A DNA stretch of 64,000 bases from NCBI GenBank assembly GCA_025677815.1, contig JAIXMP010000005.1, forward strand, positions 1,364,001 through 1,428,000, given 5' to 3'. Made by a program: the position numbers and the translations under genes. Position 1 is the first letter of the stretch, and every line of letters starts with the position of its first letter. The stretch is from Phascolomyces articulosus (lineage: Eukaryota; Mucoromycota; Mucoromycetes; Mucorales; Lichtheimiaceae). The notes under the pieces were generated by a model. It had not been told where the DNA came from, did no database searches, and saw only the letters and a list, made by a program, of their open reading frames with translations. This document shows, piece by piece, positions 24,957 to 37,548 of the stretch.

Positions 24957-26971
24957 ACAGCCATTACCCATTTCTTCTACGACATCACAATATATACAAC
25001 AGTTGCCATTCTTATCACAACAGCAACAACAACAGCCATTTTCTGGTGGCCTACCGCAAACGTCCATGAATGCTCCCAATATTATACCTTTGAGTTTGTT
25101 ACCCCCAAACCAACAGCAACCTACATTAACACCCGAGCAACAACAACAATTTCTTCAACAACGACAGCAACATCCACCATTAGATGCCAATGGCCAACCT
25201 GTCAAGATTAGGAAAAAACCAGGAAGAAAACCCAACCCAGCATCACCTGCATTACGTAAAGCACAAAACCGAGCAGCCCAACGAGCATTTCGCGAAAGAA
25301 AAGAACGACATCTTCGGGATCTTGAAAACACCATCCGAACATTACGTGATCAGCGCAACAGTGCCGCCAAAGAATTAGCAACGGTCAAATCCAAATTAGA
25401 TGGATGTAAGGCGGAAAATTGGTATCTTCGAGGCGTTGTGTTGACACTTCAATTTGTATGTCTTCATCATCATATTCATATTCCTACCCATTCACCTTAT
25501 TTGACGGAGGAAGCGCTGGCTGAAATCGCACAGACCTCACCACATGCTATTGAAGCCTATGTCAATGCGTATACTCGAAATAATGTGGATTTGAAACCGA
25601 CTATGGCGACTCAATTTGCTAATTTTTCAAAGGATGAGGAGGAAAAGGAAAACGATGCTAAGAGTCCATTCCAGCATGAGGATGATATGAGTAGTACGCA
25701 ACAACAGGAGGAGGAACAAGATGAGCAACATCTTCAGGAACAGGATGAGGATGATATGATGAGCGAAGTCATGAAAGCTGACCTTAGTAGTATACCTGAC
25801 CTTATTTCGATCCCTCAACATCCTCCAGAACCATCTGCAACAGCATCAGTCGTTGGAGGACAAGGATCAACAATTGACCCATCGATGCTTCATCAAATGA
25901 CATCCTTATCACCTTCATTAACGACGGAAACAGAGGATACATTATCGAAAACAACAGATCATGATCTGGACAAAATTAAAACGGAAGGACATGATAATAA
26001 TAACAATGGCGAGGAAGGACAAGAACCATTGGTTTCGAGTTTGGGAGCGATTCAAAAGATTCGACTTCAACTTCGTGTTCAATCTGCACTATCCAATTTG
26101 GGTAAATCTAGTACGCGACTGCAGCCAACACTTCTTCAATTGGCCATCTCGCACGACCCTCGTATTGATCTTATTCCCACACCCCATATGCGTGATCGAA
26201 TGATTATTTTCCGTGATTTGATGGATTATGATCGTTGTTTTTCTTTATTACTCAATGGTGCTGTTTATCATGGTGGTGATCCTACCATGAGTGCTAGCTG
26301 GGAATTGCCTGCTGAGTTTTTCAGTGAGTTCTGGTAAGTTCGATTTTTCTTTGTAATGTTATTAGTGAGTTAGATAAATTTTTTTTAGTGGGTGGGAAAT
26401 CATTGACTAAAAAAATAAAGTACGACCATGAATATGTCATTTTGATAATTGATCTAAACGATAAATGAAAAATAATATATAGGTATTTGGCGATTAATTA
26501 CGATTATACGAAAACGAACAAGTGGAGACAGATGAAGGGATTACCTGAATTGGAAATGGGACCCAAGGAAGGACAGAATCATACAATGGAAGATGATTTG
26601 GATCAAACTCTTTGGAGTGATGAATTATTTGATCAATTTACTGGACCTATGCCAACATTACAACCTTATTCAGTCTCTAGACCTCCCAAAACGCCTCAAT
26701 CACCACAACATCAGTTGGAATCGCAAGATACGACCAATTCACCTTCTCATCCCATGTATGAAAATTTACGATCTCCACCGGAATTAAGGGATCCAGTACA
26801 ATCTCCAACCCTCGGTATGTTCTAATCATACGATGTATTAATGTTTTATTAAAGGGAAAAGAGAAAAGGGAAAGAAGGGATAGGTCACTGATAGGAGGAT
26901 AAATATATATTTTCTATTGATATATAGATACCATGATGAATTTGATGAACAATTTATCGACTGATTCATAA
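24778..26971 (+). CDS. bZIP transcription factor B (Pap1/Yap1-type, polyglutamine)
   Basis: Three exons (24778-26333, 26483-26814, 26928-26971) give 643 residues. Without the last intron the frame ends at 26825 (632 residues). The N-terminus is dominated by glutamine (about residues 30-62, from CAA/CAG runs). The basic region at about 145-175 contains NRAAQRAFRERK starting at residue 164, then a zipper. An acidic, Gln/Glu-rich middle follows, then a C-terminal domain from about residue 450 (RIDLIPTPHMRDRMIIFRD) homologous to that of factor A. Intron positions differ between the two paralogues (A is interrupted before this domain, B inside it, after SEFW), so the duplication is old. Gln-rich tracts suggest an activator. 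An upstream ATG at 24608 opens an out-of-frame 78-codon frame overlapping the start, which could dampen translation if transcribed. Confidence 0.82.
24888..24960 (+). repeat. CAA/CAG repeat encoding polyglutamine
   Basis: Interrupted CAACAG and CAACAA units at the 5' end of bZIP gene B encode a nearly pure Gln tract with two Ser interruptions. Such tracts often vary in length between strains. Confidence 0.9.
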
Positions 26972-27433
26972 TTCAAAACGTATTATGCTATTGCAACAAA
27001 TACATTCATCAAAAAATCATTCACGATCGTCACCTCACTTACTTATTGACATACATAATTACAATATACAACTTACTAGCTCCATTCTCCACCCTTTTCT
27101 GTATATACATTTTGTTTAATTTGGTTCTTTTATCTTTATTTTATTTTTTATTTTTTTTTGCAAATACAATTTTTGCGTTCCCTATTTTTCATTTCAAAAA
27201 AAAAAAAAATTACTATGCGACATGATTGTTTATATTATATCTTATTGACATGGATACTTTATCACGAGGTACAGCCACCAATTTTCGAGATTTCCTTTTT
27301 GAGAAATGGGCGGGAGCGAACGGAAGGAAGGGGGATTTTGGGATAATTACACTTAGATTGATAGATACATAGAAATACAAAATGAAAAAAAGAGAGGAAC
27401 AACAACAATAGCTAAAGGAGCATTGTTTCTTTT
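26972..27433. other. Convergent intergenic spacer
   Basis: This spacer holds the 3' ends of bZIP factor B (plus) and the dehydratase gene (minus). It is AT-rich with T and A runs; no gene was seen. Confidence 0.5.
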
Positions 27434-27740
27434 TTATGCAACAACAGCAGTTCCTTTGACAGCCAAATTATTCTGATGATCATTCACCCATAATTCAAAT
27501 GACTTATTATCACCCGGCGTTACTCGACCGAAGAGTGTCAGTGGTTGATTCACATACAAAGGAGCGAGACAGCGATATTGGAATGACTTTAAAACAAGAT
27601 CGGATTGGAATTGGGTATAAAGATGGGTACGCAAAAGGGTAATCAGTAAAGTACTAGATAATGGACCATGGACCAGACAACCTGATGGATCGAAAAAAAC
27701 CGTTGTTAGTGAATTTGAATATATATATATATTTTGGATG

Positions 27741-27784
<44 letters not shown>

Positions 27785-28755
27785 GTGGGTATTAGGTTGT
27801 GATTTCATCTATCTTTTCCTTACTTGGATGATGCTCCACATGTTGAGCATAATTCTGATCATAATGAATCATATGTGAATTGAAGGTCAATGCGGAATAA
27901 CGAAATAAAAGGATCGACGTAGGATGCATGGTCATTGAAAAATCGGGTTCTTTCCTCACTAAACAAACAACAAAATTATAATCAGGCATTACTTTGGAAC
28001 GATTAAAAGGGGGATATTGGGATATGGGGGGGGGGAACGAACTTACCTTTAAGGATTCGTGGTGATGGTGATGATGATGCCTCTTGTTCTGTGGCATAGA
28101 CCAAAGTTCGTTGTTCACGCATTGACCAACCCTTCTGGTTATAAATATCTTTGTCTAACCATACCATCACCGTATCACCCAATCGACCACCTATCCGGTG
28201 TTCGATCCGATTCACTTTGGTGATCATGGTGGCTTCATCATCCACACATAAAGGGTTCTCTTTGTCAAAGGTCAATTCAGCACCTGCCCACATTCGCTGT
28301 GTGAACGGATACGGTGGATGGAAAACAGTTTCATATCCATCCTTGGCCAATTCACTTTCACGCGTTCTTGGTGGGAAATAAACATGGTGATACGTTCCTG
28401 GGACAACCGTTCCCTTTTCTGGTAAAACATTTCCTGCGAATGATAATGCTCTTTCGTTTAACGTGTTGGCGAGCAAGTTGAGTGGGGAGGCTGTAATAAT
28501 ATCAAACGCTTCTGTTTGTTCCTGCATGGTCCGTGTACGCCACTCATCGACAATACTAGTGGTGTCATTTGTTTGACAACTCCCATCACTACTGCTACTC
28601 ACCATGCGACGACACTGATAACATGAAATAACATTGTAAAAAAAAAATTAAATAAAATGTATTTTTTCTTTATAGAAATATATTAAAAAACAATGGGTAA
28701 TGTCATTTACTTGGAAGGTGAATGAATATGGGTTTAAACGTCGAAGACCAATCAT
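27434..28755 (-). CDS. HTD2: Mitochondrial 3-hydroxyacyl-thioester dehydratase (HTD2-type)
   Basis: Four exons (28755-28711, 28614-28047, 27958-27824, 27681-27434) give 331 residues. The first exon adds an Arg-containing N-terminus (MIGLRRLNPYSFTFQ) suitable as a mitochondrial presequence; a start at 28605 would lose it. The protein has the two-part hot-dog layout of the family: an N-terminal part with PYPFTQRMWAGAELTF and a C-terminal part with MIHYDQNYA and LVHGPLSSTLL. By family it dehydrates 3-hydroxyacyl-ACP in type II mitochondrial fatty-acid synthesis (lipoate precursor supply). Related fungal proteins are also annotated as MaoC/mesaconyl-CoA hydratase-like, so substrate preference is inferred. 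The third intron contains a run of 37 A on the plus strand (T on the coding strand) before the acceptor. It lies just downstream of the G-alpha gene on the same strand. Confidence 0.82.
27745..27781. repeat. A37 homopolymer inside an intron
   Basis: A run of 37 A on the plus strand (T on the gene strand) sits in the third intron of the dehydratase gene, about 60 nt before its acceptor. It is the longest homopolymer seen in the window. Confidence 0.9.
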
Positions 28756-28846
28756 GACTGGATGGATGTGAGAGAAGAGAGAAAAAAAACGACAGGGAAG
28801 GTTTTATCAAGTCAAGAAAGTTTCGCGGAACAAGAAATTTTTTCTT

Positions 28847-30588
28847 TTAAAGGATAAAGGTGTTTAGATTTTCATTTAAAATAATATCTGAAACGGCTGT
28901 CATAACATGTTGTAAAAGATCCGTATCCGTTGCATCGGTATAATATGTATAGACTCGTTTATCACAATTTTGATTCAGTCGTTGGAATCGTTTTTTAAAA
29001 TACGCCCGTGCTTGTTCAAAATCACTCTCTGAACCTATCATGAATAAAATATTTATAAGTGTTAGCAAAAGCCCATTTTAACATGACATCGTGTGATTAT
29101 TATTATTCATTGCATATTATACATTACCTGCATAATCAGGAAAATATTTGGTGATGGGTGATTCTTTGATTTTTTCTTTAAAAATATCGATTTTGTTGAG
29201 AAATAATATCATAGATGTTTTTACGAACCATTTTGAATTACAAATATTATCAAATAACATCAGTGCCTCCAACATCTATCAGGACAGGTTTTGTTTTTTT
29301 AATGAATGCAAACAATGATAATTCAATGTCATTTGGAAATAACTTACTTGATTCTAAAAAGAAACTCTTTATTGGTTAGCTGAAATCAATTTATATACAA
29401 TCCATGCAAATGACCATCATCCCCCCTCATGACTATTACTACTTACCGAATCTCGATCTTCTACTAAACATTGATCATAACCACTGATGGCTACGACAAA
29501 TAAAATAGCTGTTACATTCTCAAAGCAGTGAATCCTAATATTTGAAATAATATTTGTCATGTATTAGATATGAAATATCTCCAATCCCATCACATATAAA
29601 GAAAAAAAAAGAACATTCACCATTTCTTTCGTTCACTCCGTTGACCACCCACATCGACCATCCTATATGTTAAAGGACCCAAATGAAACACATATTCTGA
29701 AATTCCCGTTGTTTTTGCACGACACCGAATAATATCCATATTGGATGGCATATAACCATCCTCCCATAATCGATCTAATTGACCATAAAAACTATTGTAT
29801 ATCATTTCTCGTATCAATGATCTATCAACATTATGGCCACTACTCAATACATATATATATATAAAGACTTACTATGTGACATTATCATGTAATGCAAAGT
29901 TATTTCCATGCCTACAGGCATTTTGAATACCAGGATCAGACCATAAACGTTTTAATGGAGCAAGATAAGCGGATGGATAAGGTCGACCTTTTTCAAGGGA
30001 AGGTACATCTTTTAATATGATTTGAGCATCTTCCTATACCAAAACCAAATAATAAAAAAGATGAATAAGTAAAAAAAAAAAAATTACAGATGTCCTTTTT
30101 TTCGATATATACCTTAGATGTTTCTAACTCCAATGGTATATTTAATTGATCTAAAGCTTCAAGAAGCGTTTGCATAACTGCAATGACATTTGAAAATACA
30201 ATCATGCGAAAGCTTTCACGTTCAGACGCGTCAAACCCCGATGCGCTGATTAACTTCATTTGTTTTAATATGGTAGACTTGCCCGATTCTCCAGCACCTA
30301 CCATGGATATTTATAAAAGATATAGAAAAAAAATAGAGGTTCCTTTTTACCATTTACTCATTACTATTCGATCCATTGGTGATGAGAGATTTTGCTACTA
30401 CGGAATAATAATAATAATAATAAAAGGATGATCCATGAAAAAAAAGAGGGCTTACCTAATAATAATAACTTGACTTCAGTTTTTAATCGTTTTTCATCAG
30501 ATTTAATTTGCTTATCAATACTCCGGTTTTGCTCGTTTTCTCCATTATTCCCATGACCTGATTCTTGTTTACTACAACATGGCCCCAT
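28847..30588 (-). CDS. Heterotrimeric G-protein alpha subunit
   Basis: Eight exons (30588-30456, 30297-30113, 30033-29873, 29842-29621, 29534-29447, 29353-29348, 29275-29128, 29034-28847) give 376 residues. The N-terminus MGPCCSK fits myristoylation at Gly2 and palmitoylation at Cys4/5, hence plasma-membrane attachment. The P-loop GAGESGKST is at residues 45-53, the switch I Arg at 201 (RAKTTGI), DVGGQ at 223-227, the NKID guanine motif at 292-295, and TDATD (usual TCAT) near the end. The C-terminus ends NTFIL, without the Cys at position -4, so it is not a Gi-like pertussis-toxin substrate. The sixth exon is only 6 nt and encodes Asn-Gln of the conserved EDRDSNQM motif; without it the motif is lost. 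It couples a seven-helix receptor to cAMP or MAP-kinase signalling in fungi; the pathway is not identifiable here. Confidence 0.92.
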
Positions 30589-32887
30589 TTTGGATCAAAA
30601 AATGAATGTGACAAAAAAAAAGATTGAGGAACAAGAAAAAAAAAAGATATTGTAATGAAATGAGGACGAGGGATAAAAAAGAAAATGAAAAAAAACAATA
30701 AAGATCTATTGGGCTTGTTTGACTCAACAAAAATACCAATAGAAAAAAAATAGGTTTATCTTTAGAAATAAATGAAAGGGAATAAAAAAAACGAGTCAAG
30801 ACGAAGAAGGATATTTTATATATCCATATCTATGTATAACAAGAAAGATCGATTTCAATTTTGCCCATAGTAATAAAAATAATATCATTTACATATAAAA
30901 AAAATACTTCATGGATTGTTTAATAAAGTTGAGAATTTATATCGTTCTATATAGGTCGACCTCTTTTTTTTACTATGATTACAATGATATTAGGAGGAAT
31001 TGGTAACGTAAACTAAGAAAAAAAGAAAGAGATTTATAATAGTATTAATGATCTGCTACGGTAAAAAATTCCTTACAATAATGCTGTGTTGCTTGGTAGA
31101 CCCCATTATTCGGTACACTGTGCCCCCTTCTCTTCATCTGTTAGCAACATTAAAATAATAAGTGGCATTTTACATGTAAAAGCAAAACTGAATATAACCA
31201 ACAATATAGAATAGATACTACCAACTACTGCTCGTTCTATAGTATCTTATAGTATATCCAACCAAACCATTATTACTTAGTACTCAGACCAATAGTTCGC
31301 TGGATAAAATCTTACACTGTACAATATTCTCTAATGATGTATCTATGGAATGGAATGGATGAAAAAGAAAATGCTACGTAGAAAAATTGTTGATACTATC
31401 TAGATAGCGAAAAAAAGGACAAGATGAGAAAAAATACTTGATCAATGGCCATGATAGACATAATAATTCTTCTATGGATCAGCTCATTTCATAAAAACTA
31501 GAATTATAAATATAGATATAGCCAAATAAAGCCAGTTTCTTTCTTTTTTTCTATTACGAAAGGTGAACTTTTTGATTGGTTCGACAGAACAGTAATTATT
31601 ATAAATCACTATCAGGTAATTCGGTACATCAAGTATGACAATGAACTTGTTCCGTAACATGCGTAGATATATATGCCAGTCATTTGGATGGCAGAAGGAA
31701 GTGTATGGATAAAACTCATTGGTTGGGGTCTTTTTAATATAGCTTGGTTAACATAAATATTTATTTATCTATTTATTTTAACTTGACTCCTTGTATTATT
31801 GAGAGCGAACCTTTCAAAAAAAAAACTCTAATAGATGGATCCTATCATGATTAAGAGAGCATCGATTACAGTCATCCAAAAAAGATTTAGATAGTCATCA
31901 AAGATTCTTATTTGTCTCATTATAGGATGAAAGAGTATATCCTTGTTGTGTAAACTTCCTTATAAATTATACTATTCCAGTGTAAATCAAAATCCCAATT
32001 CATTCCTTTCATATAGTTTCATTTACATTAACTATCACTGTAAATATATACTTATATGTATATAGTTATATACCATGATACTTGCTGTTTATCACGCACT
32101 ATCCTTATTCCAGGGTGAGATTTTAATGCACCACGATAATAAAAAAAGGGTAGGGGGGGAGAGTCAAATGCTGATTCCTGGTAATTTAAGTTAGTTGCCT
32201 TTCTTATCATTTCCCCTTACTTTTTTTTTTAGTTTCTCAAGCAAGATTAAATACCACTGATTTTTACAATAGCTCATCATGGATGGTCATAACCTGGTCA
32301 AGTTACTCCAGAGAGTAAGAACATATCATTCAAATGGTAATATACTAATAAAAGAACTGTTCTATCCATCTGTATAAATCTACCTACTATATATACACAA
32401 CAACACAATTGTTGGATTTAATGGAATAAGTGTAATAAAGATAATTTAGTCGTTGGGAATTGAATTTGTACTACATTGGATCCAAGCCATCAATCCTCAA
32501 TTACATAATTCTTTGGCTTTTATTATATCATTCAAATTGTTAATAAGATTTAATAAATTTGGATTTATTCTCTCTCTTCCTCTCTTTCATTCTTATTCTT
32601 CCCCTGTTTTAGCTCTGATTCATTGGGGTCCATATAAATATATTCATTCTATTGTACAATGTACATAATAAATTAGTTTTTTTATTATTATTTGAAGATC
32701 AGGAAAGAAGTGGATGAGAAAGCGAAGGCGAGGGAATCAAAGGGAAAACAATAGAGGAAACATGTCATGTAAAATAAAGAGAATAATAATATAAAATGCA
32801 AATAAAAATAGAAATAAAAAAGAGAGAGAATATGTTCTATCGTGGAGAGAATGAGAAAAGTTTACTGTTTTTTAATTTTTTTCCTTT
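30589..32887. other. Intergenic region
   Basis: This AT-rich region contains the G-alpha promoter (about 30589-30850) and the 3' flank of the glycosyltransferase gene. No supported gene, RNA or element was found. A 71-codon frame at 32453-32668 looks incidental. Confidence 0.5.
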
Positions 32888-33958
32888 TTACTCGTCAAGA
32901 TACCATAAATTAGCACCTTGTAATGACTTTTTCTTCTCTTCACCCACACGATAATTAGCATGGACCATCATAGGTTCAATACCATACTTTGTCGATTGAG
33001 CGCGTTCAAAATAAAGTCTTCCGTGAGGGAATAAAGCCAAATCCAAAAGAGCCATAGGACTTGTTTGATACGACAAGTTCATTTCATCAATCACACGATT
33101 CATGGCTCGTTGTTGAGTAACCTTGGGTTCATTATCCTGAATAACAATCGAATCACTCAAAATACGCTTGTTGGTAAGTGTAGGACGCATGATATAGAAA
33201 CCTGAATTAATAATCTTTTGTTCCGTTTCTTGGGTTGTCAAGAATTCAGTCAATGATTTACGCGAGTTGAGTTTCATGAGAAGATAATCGTAAATATGAG
33301 CATTGGTAAAAACAATATCAACATCCGAGAACCATACAGTGATATCAGCATACAACAAACGTTCGACCACCAGTGTCTTTGCATGCGTGATGGGTGTATA
33401 AGACTTGTCAAGCCATTTGGCGAAGCCGCTCGATAATTTTTGGTGGAACCAATCTTCGGGGATCTGGACAACATGGTCCGAATAGCCATGGTCGACGAGA
33501 ATATCGTATAATTCTTTATCAATGGCAAATACCAAATACTTTGCATCTTGATTTGTACGTTTCAAGGATTCAATCCAGTTTAAGGTGTATTCGGCCATGC
33601 CAGCATTTACCACTGCCGTCAACAAGATTTTGTCCTTCTTTTCCTTGCGTATATTGTTATTAATGATTTTCATCATGGCACCCTCTAAAGGTTCAAACGT
33701 CTTGGGTTCCCATTTATCAGCGTCTGTTGGTTTTGTATTGACTTGAACAAGATCTTCTTGTTCAGGTTCATCGGAATCGGTGTCTTTGGTGTGGTCTATG
33801 GCATCAAAAGTACCAGTGACGGATGATGATGGTTGATCATCTGTAATGAGATTGGTTTGAACGGGAAAGAGATTGGTTAAAAGTGCAAGAACAGAAATGA
33901 GAAAAAAGACACCCACAAGGGAGACAAGCACTCGTCGTTTTGGAAGCCAGTCTACCAT
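32888..33958 (-). CDS. Type II membrane nucleotide-sugar glycosyltransferase
   Basis: This is a 356-residue single-exon protein. A short basic N-terminus (WLPKRR) precedes a transmembrane segment at about residues 10-31, an arrangement typical of Golgi type II enzymes. An acidic stem reaches to about residue 90. The catalytic part contains WFSDVDIVFTN, with the DxD motif at Asp212 and Asp214 for metal/nucleotide-sugar binding, and continues to the C-terminus (LYFERAQSTKYGIEPMMVHA). This matches the nucleotide-diphospho-sugar transferase family (PF03407-type). The donor and acceptor sugars are unknown; a role in protein or wall glycosylation is inferred. The next gene to the left (G-alpha) has the same orientation but is about 2.3 kb away, so no co-regulation is implied. 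Confidence 0.82.
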   Translation of the reverse strand: MVDWLPKRRVLVSLVGVFFLISVLALLTNLFPVQTNLITDDQPSSSVTGTFDAIDHTKDTDSDEPEQEDLVQVNTKPTDADKWEPKTFEPLEGAMMKIINNNIRKEKKDKILLTAVVNAGMAEYTLNWIESLKRTNQDAKYLVFAIDKELYDILVDHGYSDHVVQIPEDWFHQKLSSGFAKWLDKSYTPITHAKTLVVERLLYADITVWFSDVDIVFTNAHIYDYLLMKLNSRKSLTEFLTTQETEQKIINSGFYIMRPTLTNKRILSDSIVIQDNEPKVTQQRAMNRVIDEMNLSYQTSPMALLDLALFPHGRLYFERAQSTKYGIEPMMVHANYRVGEEKKKSLQGANLWYLDE

Positions 33959-35097
33959 TTGAGGGAGGGTTATATAAATAAATAAAAAGAAGGGAAAAGG
34001 TTTTGTTATTTACAAAAAGGAAGAAAAGTTATATAAAATAAGAAAAAAAGACGCACACAGAAAGTGATCGACCCCCACCCCCTCTTCTCTACTTTTTCTT
34101 TAGTATATTACTACTAAACATATTATTTTTTAAAATGCCGCTTAACCATTTGTAGAGAAACTAGAAATTTAGACCGTTTGGTACTGCCCAATGATATAAC
34201 TGCGCTACTTGGTTCAATGATCCATTTACCACTACTACTAACTAACTAGTATTATTAATATCACCTGGGTCATTTTTCTTGTGTAAATATACTCGGTAAT
34301 TGACTTTTTTTTTTAAATCTAATTCTGGTAATAGAATACTTGAAATTAATAACCCTGGTATATTCCTTATATTCTTACTCTCTACAGCTAAGTAATAGCT
34401 ATCCAAGTAGAAGTGATTGACCAGTAAAATAAAAATAAATTCGGAGTTTCGCTTCCACTATGCTTGATTGAGTTTACAAGAGCGGAGGACGTCTTCTTTC
34501 TGCATGTAATATATAAGCAGAAGAGAACTAGAAACTAACAAGTTTTTTTTTCTTTTGATGTATCTTGAACAACCTACTATTATTATATATGCATTTCATA
34601 TTAAGTCCAAACAATAAATGGCTTGAAAAACTAGGTAAATAATACATTAGCAGCCTAACGTTCATAACATAGACGTTATAACAAAATATTCCAACATGTC
34701 ATCTCATTTTTTAACATGGTTCCCTTTGAATTTTTGATATGACAACTTGACTATTTCTATTATATTAAAATAGGATATCTATATATCTGTGTCTTATGAA
34801 CAATGGTTTTATCCGTGCGTCGGTGCATGTTTTTTTTGTAACTTTAAAGATACCCATTATACTGCGCGGCCAATTTTTTTTATATTCACTATAGAAAATG
34901 GCCAATGATATTTATTTTAAGAGAGAAAAAAAACCATTACCACTGCTATTCATTGGCAGGATATTGTGTACTAGTGTTGGGATACAAAAAAAAAAGATCT
35001 GCAAAAAATGATTAATGCAAAAAAAGAAACAAGACTTGGCACAACCATGGAATGATGATGGAACACCATATGATGATATACCATGATGATGAACGAG

Positions 35098-35133
<36 letters not shown>

Positions 35134-35660
35134 AAGATCGACCATCATCTGAGTCAAATTTATTTAATTTACTATTATATTATAGAGACCATGCATGAAA
35201 AATGTCATCCAAATGACCAAAGTCATTTTATATAATATCTTCTTAAGTTCTCTCTCCTTTATTAATACATCCCCTCCCAACACGACGATATATTATCAAC
35301 TTGTTGTTTTCAAGATGTATACTAGTGTCTGTCATGTTCATTCTATTTATAAACTTGGGATTAATCCCCAACTCATTTTCGTTTTTCTTCATGATCTCCA
35401 TTGGAGAATTAGGAAGTGAAACAATCTATTATCTTTGATAGAATATTATATATACTTAAACGACGTCATTTATGTTGTTTCACCCCTTTTGGATTTTTGA
35501 GTTCTTTTCTTATATATTTTCTCCTCTCCAATAATAAAACCAAACATACCGCACACACACATACACACACATATCACACTCACCTTTTTTTTCTTTTCTT
35601 TTTTATTACATATTTTTTTTCTCACACACACACACCTTCATTTCATTTAAAAACAATAAC
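33959..35660. other. Divergent intergenic region with (TA)n microsatellite
   Basis: This region holds the promoters of the glycosyltransferase (minus) and the RhoGAP (plus). A (TA)n tract occupies 35099-35131, and CA-rich and T-rich stretches precede the RhoGAP start (35551-35640). No gene was supported. Confidence 0.5.
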
Positions 35661-37548
35661 ATGGCAACTTCATTTGAAATTCCCGGTGTGTTTAATAATG
35701 CACAAATTGAACGAATACGATCGTGGTGGAAAAAAGTAAATCCTAAAGGACAAAACTTTAAAGATATGGGTGTACCAGTTACAGGTTAGGAAAAAATAAA
35801 ATAATTATTTGTCATCACACTGCTCTGAACAAACAAACATTTATTTTAGAAAAAGGAGTTTTTGGTATTCCATTATCAGAATCGATTAAATATGCTCATT
35901 CAAGTATATCTTATATTGATGATCGTACTGGAAAACAATGTTTTGGTGCTATACCCACTGTCATTGCAAAGTGTGGATCATTTTTGAAAGAAGAAGGTGA
36001 ATTTATATTTATACTGCCTTTGTACAACATTGGAACAAAAAAAAAGAAAACTAATTTCTATATAATTGATGACAACAGCTCTATCATCCAAAGGGATCTT
36101 TCGATTATGTGGCAATGTTAAACGAGTTGGATTATTACAAACCATCTTTGATACACCCGATGAAGAATACGGTGCCAAATTAGATTGGAGAGGATATACC
36201 ACTTATGATGCAGCTAGTATTCTCAGAAGATTTTTGATTTATCTTCCTGAGCCTGTCATTACCCATGATTATTATAAATTATTTCGAGAAACGATTGGTA
36301 AGAATTACAGGGGCGAATGCTCTTTTTTTTTTTTTTTTTTTTTTTACAAATAGCGAAAGTTCTGTTTCCATTTAAAAATTTCTAAAACCATACCTTAATG
36401 ATTAAATAACCCTTGAAACGAATAGATATGACCTTTGAATCGCAAGATCTAAAAGTCAATGCTTATCAAAAATTAATTGAACAATTACCGTTACCGAATC
36501 AATACCTTTTGCTTTATTTACTCGATCTTTTAGGTGTTTTTGCTATGCATACGGAAACCACGTTGATGGATATACCTTCCTTGGCTGTTATTTTTACACC
36601 GGTAAATATATATTTTTGGGATATATATAAAAAAAAAGGAGTGGAGGAATGGGAGAGAGAGAGGGAAAAAAAGGGGATTGAACAGATAGAATGAGCGAAT
36701 AAGTGAATGAATAAGTGAGAGAGAGAAAGAAGAGGAAAAAAAATGGAAACGGGAAAATGAACCATATTTAGCAGACACCGTTCGTTATACTCACTCATAT
36801 TAACATTATCTAAATAATAATAATAATAACGTAATATTATATCAGGGTATTCTCTGTCATCCAGATGATAAAATGAACCCTGCAAGTTACAAAGTTTCTC
36901 AACGTGTGATACACTTTCTTATTGAACATCAATCTCAATTTTTAATGCCTGAAGTACCTGAAACAACAGAAGATAATCAAGCAAGGCGAGCTTCTTCTAC
37001 TGATGGAACAAAAACAGGCATCATAGGAACGGATACATCCAAAGATCAACAAGGTAAATTTATTATTATTTGGGAATCTTTGGAAAAAAGTCCCTTTGGG
37101 GAAATAGGCACATGAGACCTATATAACTCACCTCTATGTCATGTATAATAGAACAACGAAGAAAGACAGAGCCACAAATTATGAGGAATCCGAGTTTATA
37201 CAGTAATATTTCAACCAATACAGTCTTACCATCACCGTGTGAGGATCTCTTTAATCCATCTGTCGTCAACCGACGGAAAAATGCACTTTTGGCACGAGGT
37301 TTAAGGCGGTCTAAAACGGCTCCCATCAGACGGCGGCGTTATGATTCTCCTCAAGTAGTACACGTTAATCGATATCCAAGTCAGGGTCAGTATTTATATA
37401 AAATTATACTTATCAATAGGACGTGAGTATTTATCATGTGAGCTCATATTTCGTGTAATTTTTTTTTTTAGGTGCCAATGCTCATACTAAATGGTTACAA
37501 CGACAACAAGAGAATAATAGTAATCGTTCTTCACTCTTAGCCCATTAA
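35661..37548 (+). CDS. RhoGAP-domain protein
   Basis: Seven exons (35661-35784, 35850-35996, 36079-36297, 36426-36601, 36846-37053, 37152-37385, 37472-37548) give 394 residues, all joins in frame. The RhoGAP domain spans about residues 48-250. The arginine finger is Arg99 in KGIFRLCGN, and later conserved blocks are LPEPVITHDYY, NQYLLLYLLDLLGVFA and MDIPSLAVIFTPGILCHP. The enzyme stimulates GTP hydrolysis by Rho/Rac/Cdc42-type GTPases, so it should act in polarity, actin or wall-integrity control. No lipid-binding or SH3 domain is present. The tail is short and Arg-rich (RGLRRSKTAPIRRRRY), possibly for membrane or phospho-regulated binding. The specific GTPase cannot be told. One donor (GTCAGT at 37386) is weak; reading through it would truncate the last 25 residues. 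Confidence 0.87.

Noticed and set aside
24864..25079. Cys-rich frame on the minus strand
   Set aside because: It is the antisense reading of the CAA/CAG polyglutamine run, not a cysteine-rich protein.
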